From contig SBGI01000311.1 in NCBI GenBank assembly GCA_006227015.1, forward strand, positions 1 to 16,366: a stretch of 16,366 nucleotides of DNA, written 5' to 3'. The translations under genes were made by a program, and so were the position numbers. The notes under the pieces are model-generated. The model searched no databases, had not been told where the DNA came from, and worked only from the letters and a program-made list of their open reading frames with translations. Shown piece after piece: positions 7,595 to 16,258 of the stretch. The stretch's first letter is position 1. Each line of letters opens with the position of its first letter. This stretch comes from Gammaproteobacteria bacterium. Lineage in GTDB: Bacteria > Pseudomonadota > Gammaproteobacteria > Pseudomonadales > Porticoccaceae.

Positions 7595-9118
7595 TTATCC
7601 GGCTTTACGCGGTCTTCCTCGGCTCGCGCCAGGCGTTCGTTTTGCCGTTTTTGGAATACGAACTTTATGGATCACCTCCCCTTCGGCACCTTCACACTGA
7701 TTGGCCGCTGCACATTTCAGCTCGGCAAATGAGCGTTCCCAACAGGCCTCCATAAATTCCGGGTCCGGGAGAACATCGCGATCAGATTGAAAGGAGACGC
7801 TGATACGGCCATTGTAACTGACAGCATTAAACATCAGCGTTAACCCTTCAACCAGCGGTGCCAGAGCAGAAACATACACTAACTTCGCACCTCTCATGTA
7901 CAGGGGAATTTGTGGCCCTGGCACATTGGTCAGCACACAGTTGCCGATGGCTGCCAGCGTCTTTCGCGATAGGTGACTATGGGTGGCGACACCGATACCC
8001 AGCGCCATGGTGAAGGATGGCATATGTTTCGTGATATCGGTCATATCCTTTGCGCCATGGGCATTTTCCAACGCCGCGCTGGTGGACGTATCCCACTGGA
8101 TCGCTTCCAGCCGCTCCAGGGGATCGGCTACCTGGCTATGAATGGGAGGCGTCATGACGGCCATGGTGTCAGCATTTGGCTTGCCTCTGGTGTCTTGACG
8201 AACCGGTACAATGGCACGCAAAGAATGGAAAGGTAACTCGTCTTTATCCTGAAGGTAATAGTGTAGGGCTCCCCCACACAATGTCAGCAAGACATCATTG
8301 ATGGTTGCCCCGCTCACAGCGTTTTTGATCAACTTGATTTCTTCAAAATCCCATTCCACACCGCCAAACACCCGATGGTGGGAAACGTGGTCATGGTTAA
8401 ACCGGGTCTCCGGCCTGACCACTGTTTCCTCTGGCTCCATATCCCGGTTACGGGCTTTTGTGATTAATCGTTTACCAATGGACGGAATCGCATTAATGAT
8501 GTCAAAACCCGTCTCAAAACTGTGCTTGTAGTTATTGAGCAGGGTATTAACGACCAGATCCTTGACGGGAGGTTTTGGATTTGGAGTCCAGGCCTGTTCT
8601 TCGATGGTGGTATCGGGCTCCGGGGTTTTATCGTGAAAGCGGCTTGCCAGATCAATTGCAGCCGCACCGTCCATTGCGCTGTGATGGACTTTTGTGTAGA
8701 TGGCAAAAGATCCTTTCGGTAGCCAGGGGATATTATCCAAGCCCTCTATCACATAGGTTTCCCACAATGGTTTTGACATATCCAGCGGCCGGGAATGCAG
8801 CCTCGCAACCAGAATGGAAAACTGACGCCAGTCCCCGGGTTTGGGTAATGCCAGGTGGCGGACGTGGTATTCGAGATCAAAATTTTCATCATCAATCCAG
8901 TAGGGATGGTCAATGTCGAAGGGCATGCGCATCAGCTTGGATCGAAAGACATGAGAGATATGAAGTCTTTCGCGAATGTGCCCGAGAATACTTTTAAACC
9001 GTACCCGCTTACCAGGCGCTGTAGATTGATCGTAGATGTAGAGAAGCCCTAAGTGGCCTGGCGTTGAAGGGGTTTCGGCATAGAGATAGACAGCATCATG
9101 ACCATTAAGCTGTTTCAT
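7595..9118 (-). CDS. Wax ester synthase / diacylglycerol acyltransferase (WS/DGAT)
   Basis: A bifunctional acyltransferase that transfers acyl groups from acyl-CoA to fatty alcohols or diacylglycerol, making storage wax esters or triacylglycerol, typically at the inner membrane and lipid-body surface. The active-site motif HHSAMDG is at residues 145-151. Further family blocks follow: NDVLLTLCGGALHYYL, PVRQD, TNVPGPQIPLYMRGAKL and the late YNGRISVSFQSDRDVLPD. The frame opens at ATG 9122-9124 (509 aa), but GAAGGA (9125-9130) abuts that ATG with no spacing and stands 6 nt from the second ATG (9116-9118). I therefore choose the second start (507 aa, MKQLNGHDAVYLY), which also matches family N-termini. 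The last ~20 residues are basic and include RGRPRK. The gene interrupts the usual rnhB-dnaE junction and appears to have its own promoter. Confidence 0.93.
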   Translation of the reverse strand: MKQLNGHDAVYLYAETPSTPGHLGLLYIYDQSTAPGKRVRFKSILGHIRERLHISHVFRSKLMRMPFDIDHPYWIDDENFDLEYHVRHLALPKPGDWRQFSILVARLHSRPLDMSKPLWETYVIEGLDNIPWLPKGSFAIYTKVHHSAMDGAAAIDLASRFHDKTPEPDTTIEEQAWTPNPKPPVKDLVVNTLLNNYKHSFETGFDIINAIPSIGKRLITKARNRDMEPEETVVRPETRFNHDHVSHHRVFGGVEWDFEEIKLIKNAVSGATINDVLLTLCGGALHYYLQDKDELPFHSLRAIVPVRQDTRGKPNADTMAVMTPPIHSQVADPLERLEAIQWDTSTSAALENAHGAKDMTDITKHMPSFTMALGIGVATHSHLSRKTLAAIGNCVLTNVPGPQIPLYMRGAKLVYVSALAPLVEGLTLMFNAVSYNGRISVSFQSDRDVLPDPEFMEACWERSFAELKCAAANQCEGAEGEVIHKVRIPKTAKRTPGASRGRPRKAG

Positions 9119-9124
9119 AAGCAT

Positions 9125-9130
9125 TCCTTC
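9125..9130 (-). promoter_or_regulatory. Shine-Dalgarno deciding the WS/DGAT start
   Basis: GAAGGA on the minus strand. It touches the first ATG (9124) directly, which leaves no room for initiation there, and is 6 nt from the second ATG (9118). Confidence 0.6.
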
Positions 9131-9195
9131 AATGAGCGGGGACCTTCCACCACCTGATACGGATCAAATGGCCAACCGGCCTTTTATGGAACGTT

Positions 9196-9212
9196 GGGAA
9201 TTTAGTATTCCC
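9196..9212. promoter_or_regulatory. Inverted repeat at the expected WS/DGAT transcription start
   Basis: GGGAAT (9196-9201), a 5-nt spacer, then ATTCCC (9207-9212): perfect 6-bp arms. It begins one base downstream (minus strand) of the TGCTATGCT promoter element, so it would span the transcription start and could be an operator. A chance palindrome of this size is quite possible. Confidence 0.3.
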
Positions 9213-9213
9213 T

Positions 9214-9222
9214 AGCATAGCA
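9214..9222 (-). promoter_or_regulatory. Extended -10 promoter element for WS/DGAT
   Basis: TGCTATGCT on the minus strand fits the extended -10 pattern TGnTATAAT with one substitution outside the most important positions. The -35 region is poor, as is common for extended -10 promoters. It stands about 96 nt upstream of the chosen start. In the same gap CGTCTGCT occurs twice as a direct repeat on the + strand (9244-9251 and 9272-9279), of unknown meaning. Confidence 0.45.
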
Positions 9223-9281
9223 AACTCTCTCCGAGAAGATAGCCGTCTGCTGACATGAAAAGCGATTTGGGCGTCTGCTTT

Positions 9282-9884
9282 CTACAGGGGTTTATCGAGC
9301 AGCATACTTTTAACCGGCTCGAAGGAGCGGCGGTGGATAGGACAGGGTCCGTGACGCTCTAGTGCGAGCCTGTGTTGTTTGGTGCCATAGCCTTTGTGGG
9401 CTGAAAAACCATATTCTGGGTACAGTGGGTCAAACTGGCACATTTCATTGTCGCGACAGACCTTGGCCAATATAGAGGCCGCGCTGATTGCCGGGACCAG
9501 TGCATCCCCCTTTATCACTGTTTCGCCCGGGTATTGCCAGGACGGCATACGATTACCATCAACCGCCACGTATTCCGGGACAACCTCCAGGCCCTCGACA
9601 GCCCTCACCATCGCGATCATGGTGGCCTGCAAAATGTTGTGTGTATCGATCTCTTCCACTGTGGATCTGGCGATATGCCAGTAAAGAGCTTTTTCCCTGA
9701 TCTCTTCACTAAGTGCCTGGCGGCGACTTTCAGAGAGTTTTTTTGAATCGGCCAAGCCATTAATTGGGCGCGAAGGGTCAAGGATCACCGCTGCCGTCAC
9801 CACATCGCCCGCGAGCGGACCTCGTCCTACCTCATCAACACCGGCCAGAAGCGTGCCGTCATAGGACAAGGGGTACTGGTTCAT
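9282..9884 (-). CDS. rnhB: Ribonuclease HII
   Basis: RNase HII cuts RNA in RNA:DNA hybrids and starts removal of single ribonucleotides misincorporated in DNA. The 200-aa product carries the four metal-binding acidic residues at family positions: D17 and E18 in [13 protein letters not shown]109 in VDGNRMP and D127 in [19 protein letters not shown] and the HKGYGT region are also present. Its ATG shares one base with the stop of lpxB (TAATG at 9886-9882), so the two are probably translationally coupled. The gene ends the lpx-rnhB block; in E. coli dnaE follows directly, whereas here 163 nt and a WS/DGAT gene intervene. No clear terminator is visible after it. Confidence 0.98.
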   Translation of the reverse strand: MNQYPLSYDGTLLAGVDEVGRGPLAGDVVTAAVILDPSRPINGLADSKKLSESRRQALSEEIREKALYWHIARSTVEEIDTHNILQATMIAMVRAVEGLEVVPEYVAVDGNRMPSWQYPGETVIKGDALVPAISAASILAKVCRDNEMCQFDPLYPEYGFSAHKGYGTKQHRLALERHGPCPIHRRSFEPVKSMLLDKPL

Positions 9885-11032
9885 TATGGCTGTGACTCAA
9901 GCAACTCACTGAGAGCCCGAGCTGCGGCGTCGCTGCCGCCATGACGCAGGGACTGATGGAGCTCGGTAAAACGTTGCTGCAAAAATTCAGCTCGCTGTTG
10001 GTCCTGAAACAATTCTGTTACTTCAGCGCTCAATCGCTCAACTGTTGCCTGCTCTTGCAGGAGCTCTGGCACGAGGGATTCTTTAGCCAGCAGATTGGGC
10101 AGTGATACCCAGTCCACTTTCAACATTCGGGAAATCAGCGCGTAAGTCCACTTGCCGATTCGATAACTAACCACCATGGGTTTTTTAAACAGCATCGCTT
10201 CCAGCGCCGAGGTCCCAGAAGAAAGTAAAACTACATCGGCAGCACACATGGCCAGATGGGACTGTCCGTTTAACAGCTGACAGGGCAGCTCGGGGTAATC
10301 AGACAGAATGCCTCGCAGCTGAACCAGACGTTCATCACTTGCTGCCGGAATCAGCATCTGCAAGTCCGGTATCCGTTGTTTGCAAACCATGGCTGTGTCC
10401 AGAAACAGTCTGGCCAAAAACTCCACTTCCGAGGCGCGACTGCCCGGCATCACGGTCAACACCCTGGCCCCTGTCTCGATACCTAAGTGATGTCTTGCTT
10501 GCTCACTATCCGGTTGCAGCGGTATATCATCAGCCAATGGATGGCCCACACAGGCAACGGGCACATCATGCTGACGATAGAAATCTGCTTCAAATGGAAA
10601 CAGGGTAATCATCAGATCAACTGCCTTGGCAATCTTTTTTATCCGCCCCTGACGCCAGGCCCAAACCGAAGGACTGACGTAGTGAGCTGTCCTGATTCCT
10701 TGCCCACGAAGTTTTAACTCCAGCCCAAGATTGAAGTCCGGTGAATCGATACCGATGACCAGAGAAAAGTTATGCTTCAGAAAATGTTGGTAAAGTGACC
10801 GGCGAATACCCAGCAGTTCCGGCAACCGCTTCAACGGCTCCACCAGCCCCATCACGGACAGACGATCCATAGGGAAAAGGCTGAGAAAGCCCTCCGCCTG
10901 CATTTTTGGCCCACCGACACCTTCAAATACCGCATCGGGGTAAAGACTGCGCAGCGCTTTGACCAGCCCTGCACCGAGCTGATCGCCAGACGATTCCCCA
11001 GCGATAATTCCTATTCGGACTGGTTCAGGCAT
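9884..11032 (-). CDS. lpxB: Lipid-A-disaccharide synthase
   Basis: LpxB (glycosyltransferase family GT19) condenses UDP-2,3-diacylglucosamine with lipid X to form the beta-1,6 disaccharide of lipid A; it is a peripheral inner-membrane enzyme. At 382 aa it equals the E. coli length. Seen motifs are GESSGD (12-17), IDSPDFN (95-101), [13 protein letters not shown] (118-130), FPFE (145-148), VGHPLAD (162-168), MPGSRASEV and [18 protein letters not shown]. It starts at ATG 11030-11032, 9 nt after the lpxA stop, and its TAA overlaps the rnhB ATG by one base, so lpxA-lpxB-rnhB almost certainly share a transcript. Confidence 0.98.
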   Translation of the reverse strand: MPEPVRIGIIAGESSGDQLGAGLVKALRSLYPDAVFEGVGGPKMQAEGFLSLFPMDRLSVMGLVEPLKRLPELLGIRRSLYQHFLKHNFSLVIGIDSPDFNLGLELKLRGQGIRTAHYVSPSVWAWRQGRIKKIAKAVDLMITLFPFEADFYRQHDVPVACVGHPLADDIPLQPDSEQARHHLGIETGARVLTVMPGSRASEVEFLARLFLDTAMVCKQRIPDLQMLIPAASDERLVQLRGILSDYPELPCQLLNGQSHLAMCAADVVLLSSGTSALEAMLFKKPMVVSYRIGKWTYALISRMLKVDWVSLPNLLAKESLVPELLQEQATVERLSAEVTELFQDQQRAEFLQQRFTELHQSLRHGGSDAAARALSELLESQP

Positions 11033-11041
11033 GAAGAGGGC

Positions 11042-11818
11042 TTAACGTTGCAGACCACGTTTTGAATCGCGCACGGAGTCAACCAGTACTTGGACAACCG
11101 GTTGCTCTGTAGCGAGAATCTGGAGTTTTTCCATGGCTTCATCCAGGGGCAGGCCCTGTCGATAGAGCATTTTGTAGGCTTTTTTGATGGCGGCAATCTG
11201 ATCTTTGTCAAAGCCGCGACGACGCAGCCCCTCACTGTTGATTGTTTTAGGAACTGTTGGGGTTCCGGCCGCCATGACATACGCGGGGATATCCTGCGTC
11301 AGGTATGCGCCAGCCCCGATAAAGCAGTGCGCACCAACAGACACATACTGGTGAATGAGTGCATAACCGGAAATGATGGCCCAATCGCCCACCTGAACGT
11401 GCCCCGCCAGGGAAGCATTATTGACCAGTATGCAGTTGCTGCCGACATTGCTGTCATGGCCAATGTGGACATATGCCATTAGCAGATTGTCATCGCCAAT
11501 GGATGTCAGCCCCTGATCCTGCACGGTACCGCGATGAATCGTGACACCTTCACGGATCGTGTTGTTGTCGCCAATTTCCAGCCTGGTGGGCTCGCCCTTA
11601 TACTTGAGATCAGGGGTATCTTCGCCAATCGTGGAGAACTGGAAAATTCGGTTATTTTTTCCAATGTCGGTAAGCGCCCGCACCACAACATGTGAGTGAA
11701 TGACAGTGCCATCACCGATTTTCACGTCTGGCCCAATCAGGGTCCACGGGCCGATGACAACGTCATTTCCTATGACAGCACTGGGATCAATAATTGCTCT
11801 GGGATCAATCTGAGACAT
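11042..11818 (-). CDS. lpxA: UDP-N-acetylglucosamine acyltransferase
   Basis: LpxA transfers a 3-hydroxyacyl chain from ACP to the 3-OH of UDP-GlcNAc, the first step of lipid A synthesis. The 258-aa protein is a left-handed beta-helix of hexapeptide repeats, seen from IDPSAVIGNDVVIGP onward, followed by a helical C-terminal part (GLRRRGFDKDQIAAIKKAYK). The catalytic histidine is H121 in VHIGHDS (E. coli H125). The chain-length ruler position (E. coli G173, P. aeruginosa M169) is Ala169 here, in FIGAGA. The N-terminus and HIGHDS resemble the Pseudomonas protein. The ATG is 4 nt downstream of the fabZ stop, so coupling is likely. Confidence 0.98.
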   Translation of the reverse strand: MSQIDPRAIIDPSAVIGNDVVIGPWTLIGPDVKIGDGTVIHSHVVVRALTDIGKNNRIFQFSTIGEDTPDLKYKGEPTRLEIGDNNTIREGVTIHRGTVQDQGLTSIGDDNLLMAYVHIGHDSNVGSNCILVNNASLAGHVQVGDWAIISGYALIHQYVSVGAHCFIGAGAYLTQDIPAYVMAAGTPTVPKTINSEGLRRRGFDKDQIAAIKKAYKMLYRQGLPLDEAMEKLQILATEQPVVQVLVDSVRDSKRGLQR

Positions 11819-11822
11819 GAAA

Positions 11823-12257
11823 TCAGGCAGTTTTCAGTGCGCAGAGAATTGTCGCTTCACAGGCCAATTCACCTTCAACAGTGGCTCGGCACTTAAAACG
11901 CCAGATAGTGCGTTTGACAGAATCGATTTCCGCTTCAAGCATAAGACGATCACCGGGAATAACCTGCCTCTTAAAACGCACACCATCCACGCCTGCAAAC
12001 AGATATAGTGCATTTTCATCAGCGAATTTATTTTCCGTCACAAAGCCCAGCACACCAGCTGCTTGCGCCATGGCTTCAATGATCATAACCCCGGGGAAAA
12101 TTGGTGTATTGGGAAAGTGACCATTAAAAACGTCTTCGTTAGCCGTGATATTTTTGTAAGCGAGAATACGTTTGCCCTCTTCCAACTCAACCACCCGGTC
12201 AACCAGTAAGAAAGGGTAGCGATGTGGCAAGCGCTGTTTTATTTCATTAATGTCCAT
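11823..12257 (-). CDS. fabZ: 3-hydroxyacyl-ACP dehydratase FabZ
   Basis: FabZ removes water from 3-hydroxyacyl-ACP to give trans-2-enoyl-ACP in fatty acid elongation, and so competes with LpxA and LpxD for the same 3-hydroxyacyl pool. The 144-aa hot-dog-fold protein shows [13 protein letters not shown] at 10-22 and the active-site block [20 protein letters not shown] with catalytic H47 and E61. Its length and position between lpxD and lpxA are standard. The ATG at 12255-12257 lies 36 nt from the lpxD stop. Confidence 0.98.
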   Translation of the reverse strand: MDINEIKQRLPHRYPFLLVDRVVELEEGKRILAYKNITANEDVFNGHFPNTPIFPGVMIIEAMAQAAGVLGFVTENKFADENALYLFAGVDGVRFKRQVIPGDRLMLEAEIDSVKRTIWRFKCRATVEGELACEATILCALKTA

Positions 12258-12293
12258 CAGCTTTTCTCAAATCCCAGCAAAGTTAAAAATCTG

Positions 12294-13310
12294 TCAAGGC
12301 AGCTTTTTTTCTAATTCCCTGATGCGGCTAGCCAACTGATCCAGTTGGTTAAAACGAACAGCACTTTTTTTCCAATCCCTGAACTTGCTGAACATGGTGC
12401 CGGACGAGTATGCACCCGGCTCCTTCAGCGACTTCGTGATCACAGCTGCAGCCGTCAAATGTACCCCATCACAGAGTGTCACATGCCCGACTGAACCGGA
12501 TCTGGCGGCAAAAATACAGTTCTTGCCAACCACCGTACTACCCGCCACGCCTGCGTAACAGGCCATCGCGGTATTTTCGCCAATCTGTACGTTATGTGCG
12601 ACCTGGACATGGTTATCCAGGATCACACCGTCTTCAATGATAGTGTTACCAAGAGCACCCCTGTCGATCGTGGTGCAAGCGCCGACTTCCACACGGTTAC
12701 CAATCACTACTGAGCCGAGCTGATGAATCTTGACCCAGCCCCCCTTATTCGGGGCAAAACCAAAGCCATCTGCACCGATAACTGCACCACTGTGAATGGT
12801 CACAGCGTCACCAATATGTACGGCATGGTAGATACTGACATTCGCAGCGATTCGGCAATCACTTCCGATTACCGAGTCATCACCCACATGGGTTCCAGAA
12901 CCGATGCGTGTATTCGCACCAACCGAGACACCTTCACCGATCACAGCAAAGGGGCCAATGGAAGCACTGGGGTCGACGCTGGCGGATGATGCAACCACCG
13001 CCTGTGGGTGGATTCCAGCCTCCGGTACGGGTGCATCATCGAACAGCGCCGTCACCAAGGCATACCCCAGATAAGGGTTGGCCATGATCAGCGCATTTCC
13101 GCTGTAGTCTGCAGCCGCGTCGGAATCAAGAATGACGGCAGCTGCAGCCGTACTGTTCAGATATTGCCGGTAGGCAGGATTAGCAAGAAAGCTTAACTCC
13201 TGAGATGAGGCTTCACGTAACGTGTTCAGCCCCTCTACTCGTATCGCGGCATCGCCACGGAGCTCCGCGCCAATTTTCTCGGCAATTTCTGCCAGGGAAA
13301 AGCCGACCAC
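12294..13310 (-). CDS. lpxD: UDP-3-O-(3-hydroxyacyl)glucosamine N-acyltransferase
   Basis: LpxD adds the second 3-hydroxyacyl chain, on the amino group at position 2, in lipid A synthesis. The 338-aa product (E. coli 341) has an N-terminal uridine-binding domain, hexapeptide repeats from about residue 100, and catalytic H239 in VAHNVQIGENT, at the E. coli number. DGFGFAP and GACTTIDRGAL are family blocks. Translation starts at GTG (13308-13310): an in-frame TAA three codons upstream rules out a longer start, and AGG lies 9 nt before. The C-terminus ends in a helical tail with KLP. Confidence 0.97.
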   Translation of the reverse strand: MVGFSLAEIAEKIGAELRGDAAIRVEGLNTLREASSQELSFLANPAYRQYLNSTAAAAVILDSDAAADYSGNALIMANPYLGYALVTALFDDAPVPEAGIHPQAVVASSASVDPSASIGPFAVIGEGVSVGANTRIGSGTHVGDDSVIGSDCRIAANVSIYHAVHIGDAVTIHSGAVIGADGFGFAPNKGGWVKIHQLGSVVIGNRVEVGACTTIDRGALGNTIIEDGVILDNHVQVAHNVQIGENTAMACYAGVAGSTVVGKNCIFAARSGSVGHVTLCDGVHLTAAAVITKSLKEPGAYSSGTMFSKFRDWKKSAVRFNQLDQLASRIRELEKKLP

Positions 13311-13331
13311 CGCTATTTACCTGTTCCCTAA

Positions 13332-13862
13332 CTACTGTGTTTTCTTGTTAAGTCGGTCGGTCAGTTTGGCGGTCACATCCAGGCTGGGGGCGGCTGTAAC
13401 AACAGCCTCGGAGCTGAGCAACAGAACAATACCTTCTTCATCAATCAGCTCCTGAAGTGCTTCTCCCGCCTTGGGGCGAAGTTCCTGAACAATACTGTTC
13501 TGCAGTGCTTGCTGGTCACCTTGAATTTTACGGGTGATCAGTTCCAAATCCGCGCGCAGATATTCCATCTTCTTCTGTGCATCACCAACCTGCTCTGGTG
13601 ACCAGGTCATTCCCTGGGTATCCATTTCTTTTTTCAGCGCCTTCATTTCTGAAACTGTGGACTCGTATTTGCCCTGCAAAGTTGCAAATTCAGACTCACC
13701 TTTCTTCTGTTTCATTCTGGCCTTGGCTACTTCAGTACCGAAAATGGCTTTGCCGAAATCCACTACAGCAATATTGCCTCCAGCAGATTGACCCTCTGCC
13801 GCAAATAATGAGGATGTAAAACCCACAACCACAGCCACTACCAAAAACTTTGCTATACGCAC
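13332..13862 (-). CDS. skp: Periplasmic chaperone Skp (OmpH)
   Basis: Skp is a trimeric periplasmic holdase that escorts unfolded outer-membrane proteins from SecYEG to BAM. The 176-aa precursor has a signal peptide (hydrophobic LVVAVVVGF core, probable cleavage after SSLFAA near residue 22). A beta segment, NIAVVDFGKAIF, follows, then a long charged coiled-coil region of about 45-130 (tentacles) and a C-terminal beta segment. Low sequence conservation is normal, and the place between bamA and lpxD is diagnostic. The start is GTG (13860-13862) with GGAG 7 nt upstream. The spacing to bamA (30 nt) and to lpxD (21 nt) suggests one transcript. Confidence 0.94.
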   Translation of the reverse strand: MRIAKFLVVAVVVGFTSSLFAAEGQSAGGNIAVVDFGKAIFGTEVAKARMKQKKGESEFATLQGKYESTVSEMKALKKEMDTQGMTWSPEQVGDAQKKMEYLRADLELITRKIQGDQQALQNSIVQELRPKAGEALQELIDEEGIVLLLSSEAVVTAAPSLDVTAKLTDRLNKKTQ

Positions 13863-13892
13863 ACTAGCTCTCCGTTGAAATTAACTGATATC

Positions 13893-16220
13893 TTAAAACG
13901 TTTGTCCCAAAGAAAACTGGAACACTTCTTTCTCGTCCTCTTTACCCGGATTCAGTGGGAACGCCAGACTGGCAGTAATGGGACCAAATCCGCTGATCCA
14001 GGTTCCACCGATACCCAAGGAGTAGCGCAAATCGCCAATGTCCGGCTCCTGGCAGAAGTCGTCGTCCTTATCTCCACAGTCGGTATCAAAGACATTACCG
14101 GCATCGAGGAAAGCTGCCGCCTGTATACTGCGCTGATCCTTGATAAACGGTACCGGGAACAGGACTTCCACACTGCCTACGACAAGCATATTGCCCCCAA
14201 AGGGATCATCATCATTGTCAAAGGGATTATCGGGATCCGGAGTTTCACGCGGCCCGAGGGTATTCTTTTTGTAGCCGCGTACAGAGCCCCAACCACCACC
14301 AAAGTAATTTTTAAAGAATGGCAAACGATCCCCTGAACCATAACTGTCACCATAGCCAAGGTCTGTGCGCATACGCAGGGTCAAGCTTTGCGACAACGGA
14401 CGAAAGTACTGACCGGCATAGGAGGTCTTATAATATTCAAGGTCACTGCCAGGCACAGCAAATTCAACCGCTACCCGGTGCGAGATGCCTGCCGTACTCA
14501 ATGAAGCTCGGTTGAGTGTGGAATAGCCCCAGTTGAAACTGGTGGTGAGCGTGGTGAAGTCTTCACCATTTTCATCGATAAAATCCAAGATTTCCTCGGA
14601 GGGGAAAGACCCAGGTTTCAGCTCCAGAACTTCAAGCCCCAGGCCAAAACCGATGCTGGACACTTCCGAAATTGGGTAAGAGAATGTCAGAGACCCGCCC
14701 ATACTATCCGTACTGTAGTTGGAGACGTTCACCTCTTCGTAGTCACTTTCTCGCATGAACACCGAGAATCCAGCGCCAATACCATCACGGGTGAAATAAG
14801 GATTACTGGCACTGAAACCATAGTTAGTGGTGTAGGCGCTCTGGTTGAGATTGATGGATACGTTATTACCGGTGCCCAAGAAATTCTTCTCGGAAATATT
14901 TGCACCCAGAACAAGACCATAGGTTTGGGCAAAGCCGACACTAGCGCCGATGCTACCCGAGGGCTGCTCCTCAACTGTGTAGATCACATCAACCTGGTCG
15001 TTAGTACCTGGAACCTGTTGTGTATCCACCTGCACTTCTTTGAAATAACCCAATCGATTAAGACGGACTTTGGAGTGTTCAATCTTGGCCGTAGACGCAG
15101 ACGCGCCTTCCATCTGACGCATTTCCCGTCGCAACACCTCATCCATAGTTTTGGTATTGCCGCGAAATTCGATGCGTCGAACATAGGCGCGCTTTCCGGG
15201 GTTGACGAAAAAGGTCACCTTTGCCGTTTTGTCTTCTTCATTGACCTCGGGGATACCCTTTACTTCGGCAAAGGTATAACCCTCGTTACCCAGACGCTCC
15301 TTGATCACTTCTGAGGTGTTGGTCATTTCCAGCTGGGAAAACGTTTCGTCTTTTTTCAAACGCACCAGACTTCTGATTTCGCCTTCTGAAATCACCAGAT
15401 CACCTGCCAAGGCAATTTCATCGACGTTATAGACATCCCCTTCATTCAGGTTAACCGTCACAAATACGGATTGCCTGTCAGGACTGATGGCTACCTGTGT
15501 GGTTTCAATGGAAAACTTCAGGTAGCCGCGATTGAGGTAAAAAGACTCGATACGCTCCAGATCACCTGAAAGCTTTTCTTTGGAATATTTATCATCGTTA
15601 AAAACCCAGGAAAGTATATTGCTGGTTTTTAACTCAAAAAGAGAGAGAATTTCATCGGGATCAAAGGCCCGAACACCCACCACATTAATATGTTTAATGG
15701 AGGCAACTTCACCTTCATCAACCTTGATGTGTACACCGACGCGATTGCGTGGCAGTTCCTCAATATCCGCGGTGACCGTCGCTCCGTAACGACCCTGTGC
15801 CACATACTGGCGCTCAAGCTCTCTCGACATCCCCTCCAGGACTGCCTGGCGGAAAATCTGCCCCTCCGCCAGACCGTTATCACGCAAAGCCTTAAGCAGG
15901 TCTTCTTCAGGAATGGCCTTGTTACCAGACAACTTGATCTCAGCCATTGCCGGCCTTTCCTTCACGGTGACAATAAGAATGCCACCATCACGGGAAATAC
16001 GGATATCGTCAAAGTAACCGGTTCGAAACAGGGCCCGTGTTGTCCGTCGCACGGTATTTTCATCAATCAGATCCCCCACACTCAGGGGCATGGAGGCAAA
16101 CACAGTGCCAGATGAGACCCGTTGAAGGCCATCGATACGAATATCCTCGACCTGAAACACTTCCGCTCTAACAGCTAAAGCGAACAAACAAAGGCAGAGC
16201 AACAGATAAAAGCGTTTCAT
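13893..16220 (-). CDS. bamA: Outer membrane protein assembly factor BamA
   Basis: BamA is the essential Omp85 core of the BAM complex, inserting beta-barrel proteins into the outer membrane. The 775-aa precursor has a signal peptide (cleavage after AVRA, residue 19), five POTRA domains over about 20-420 (GLQRVSSGTVF; GNKAIPEEDLLKAL; GVRAFDPDEILSLF; IALAGDLVISEGEI; FRGNTKTMDEVLRREM) and a C-terminal barrel. The Omp85 lid-loop motif is VRGY at 647-650 (VRGF in E. coli). The last residue is Phe in FQFSLGQTF, the usual beta-signal. Loop 6 after VRGY is very acidic (DNDDDPF). Two cysteines, C715 and C723, sit in a later loop. At 775 aa it is somewhat shorter than E. coli BamA (810), mostly in surface loops. 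The ATG at 16218-16220 lies 38 nt downstream of the rseP stop and has only a weak Shine-Dalgarno. Confidence 0.98.
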   Translation of the reverse strand: MKRFYLLLCLCLFALAVRAEVFQVEDIRIDGLQRVSSGTVFASMPLSVGDLIDENTVRRTTRALFRTGYFDDIRISRDGGILIVTVKERPAMAEIKLSGNKAIPEEDLLKALRDNGLAEGQIFRQAVLEGMSRELERQYVAQGRYGATVTADIEELPRNRVGVHIKVDEGEVASIKHINVVGVRAFDPDEILSLFELKTSNILSWVFNDDKYSKEKLSGDLERIESFYLNRGYLKFSIETTQVAISPDRQSVFVTVNLNEGDVYNVDEIALAGDLVISEGEIRSLVRLKKDETFSQLEMTNTSEVIKERLGNEGYTFAEVKGIPEVNEEDKTAKVTFFVNPGKRAYVRRIEFRGNTKTMDEVLRREMRQMEGASASTAKIEHSKVRLNRLGYFKEVQVDTQQVPGTNDQVDVIYTVEEQPSGSIGASVGFAQTYGLVLGANISEKNFLGTGNNVSINLNQSAYTTNYGFSASNPYFTRDGIGAGFSVFMRESDYEEVNVSNYSTDSMGGSLTFSYPISEVSSIGFGLGLEVLELKPGSFPSEEILDFIDENGEDFTTLTTSFNWGYSTLNRASLSTAGISHRVAVEFAVPGSDLEYYKTSYAGQYFRPLSQSLTLRMRTDLGYGDSYGSGDRLPFFKNYFGGGWGSVRGYKKNTLGPRETPDPDNPFDNDDDPFGGNMLVVGSVEVLFPVPFIKDQRSIQAAAFLDAGNVFDTDCGDKDDDFCQEPDIGDLRYSLGIGGTWISGFGPITASLAFPLNPGKEDEKEVFQFSLGQTF

Positions 16221-16258
16221 GAAGACCGGGATTCTCTTGATTCTTGTTCGTTTTACAG

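Noticed and set aside
8575..8997. 140-aa + strand frame opposite the WS/DGAT gene
   Set aside because: It covers the active-site region of the acyltransferase, which is unmistakable on the other strand.
13875..14336. 153-aa + strand frame opposite the 3' end of bamA
   Set aside because: It is antisense to well-conserved barrel strands and has no family resemblance.
14925..15314. 129-aa and neighbouring frames opposite bamA POTRA domains
   Set aside because: Shadow frames; the minus-strand reading is a clear BamA.
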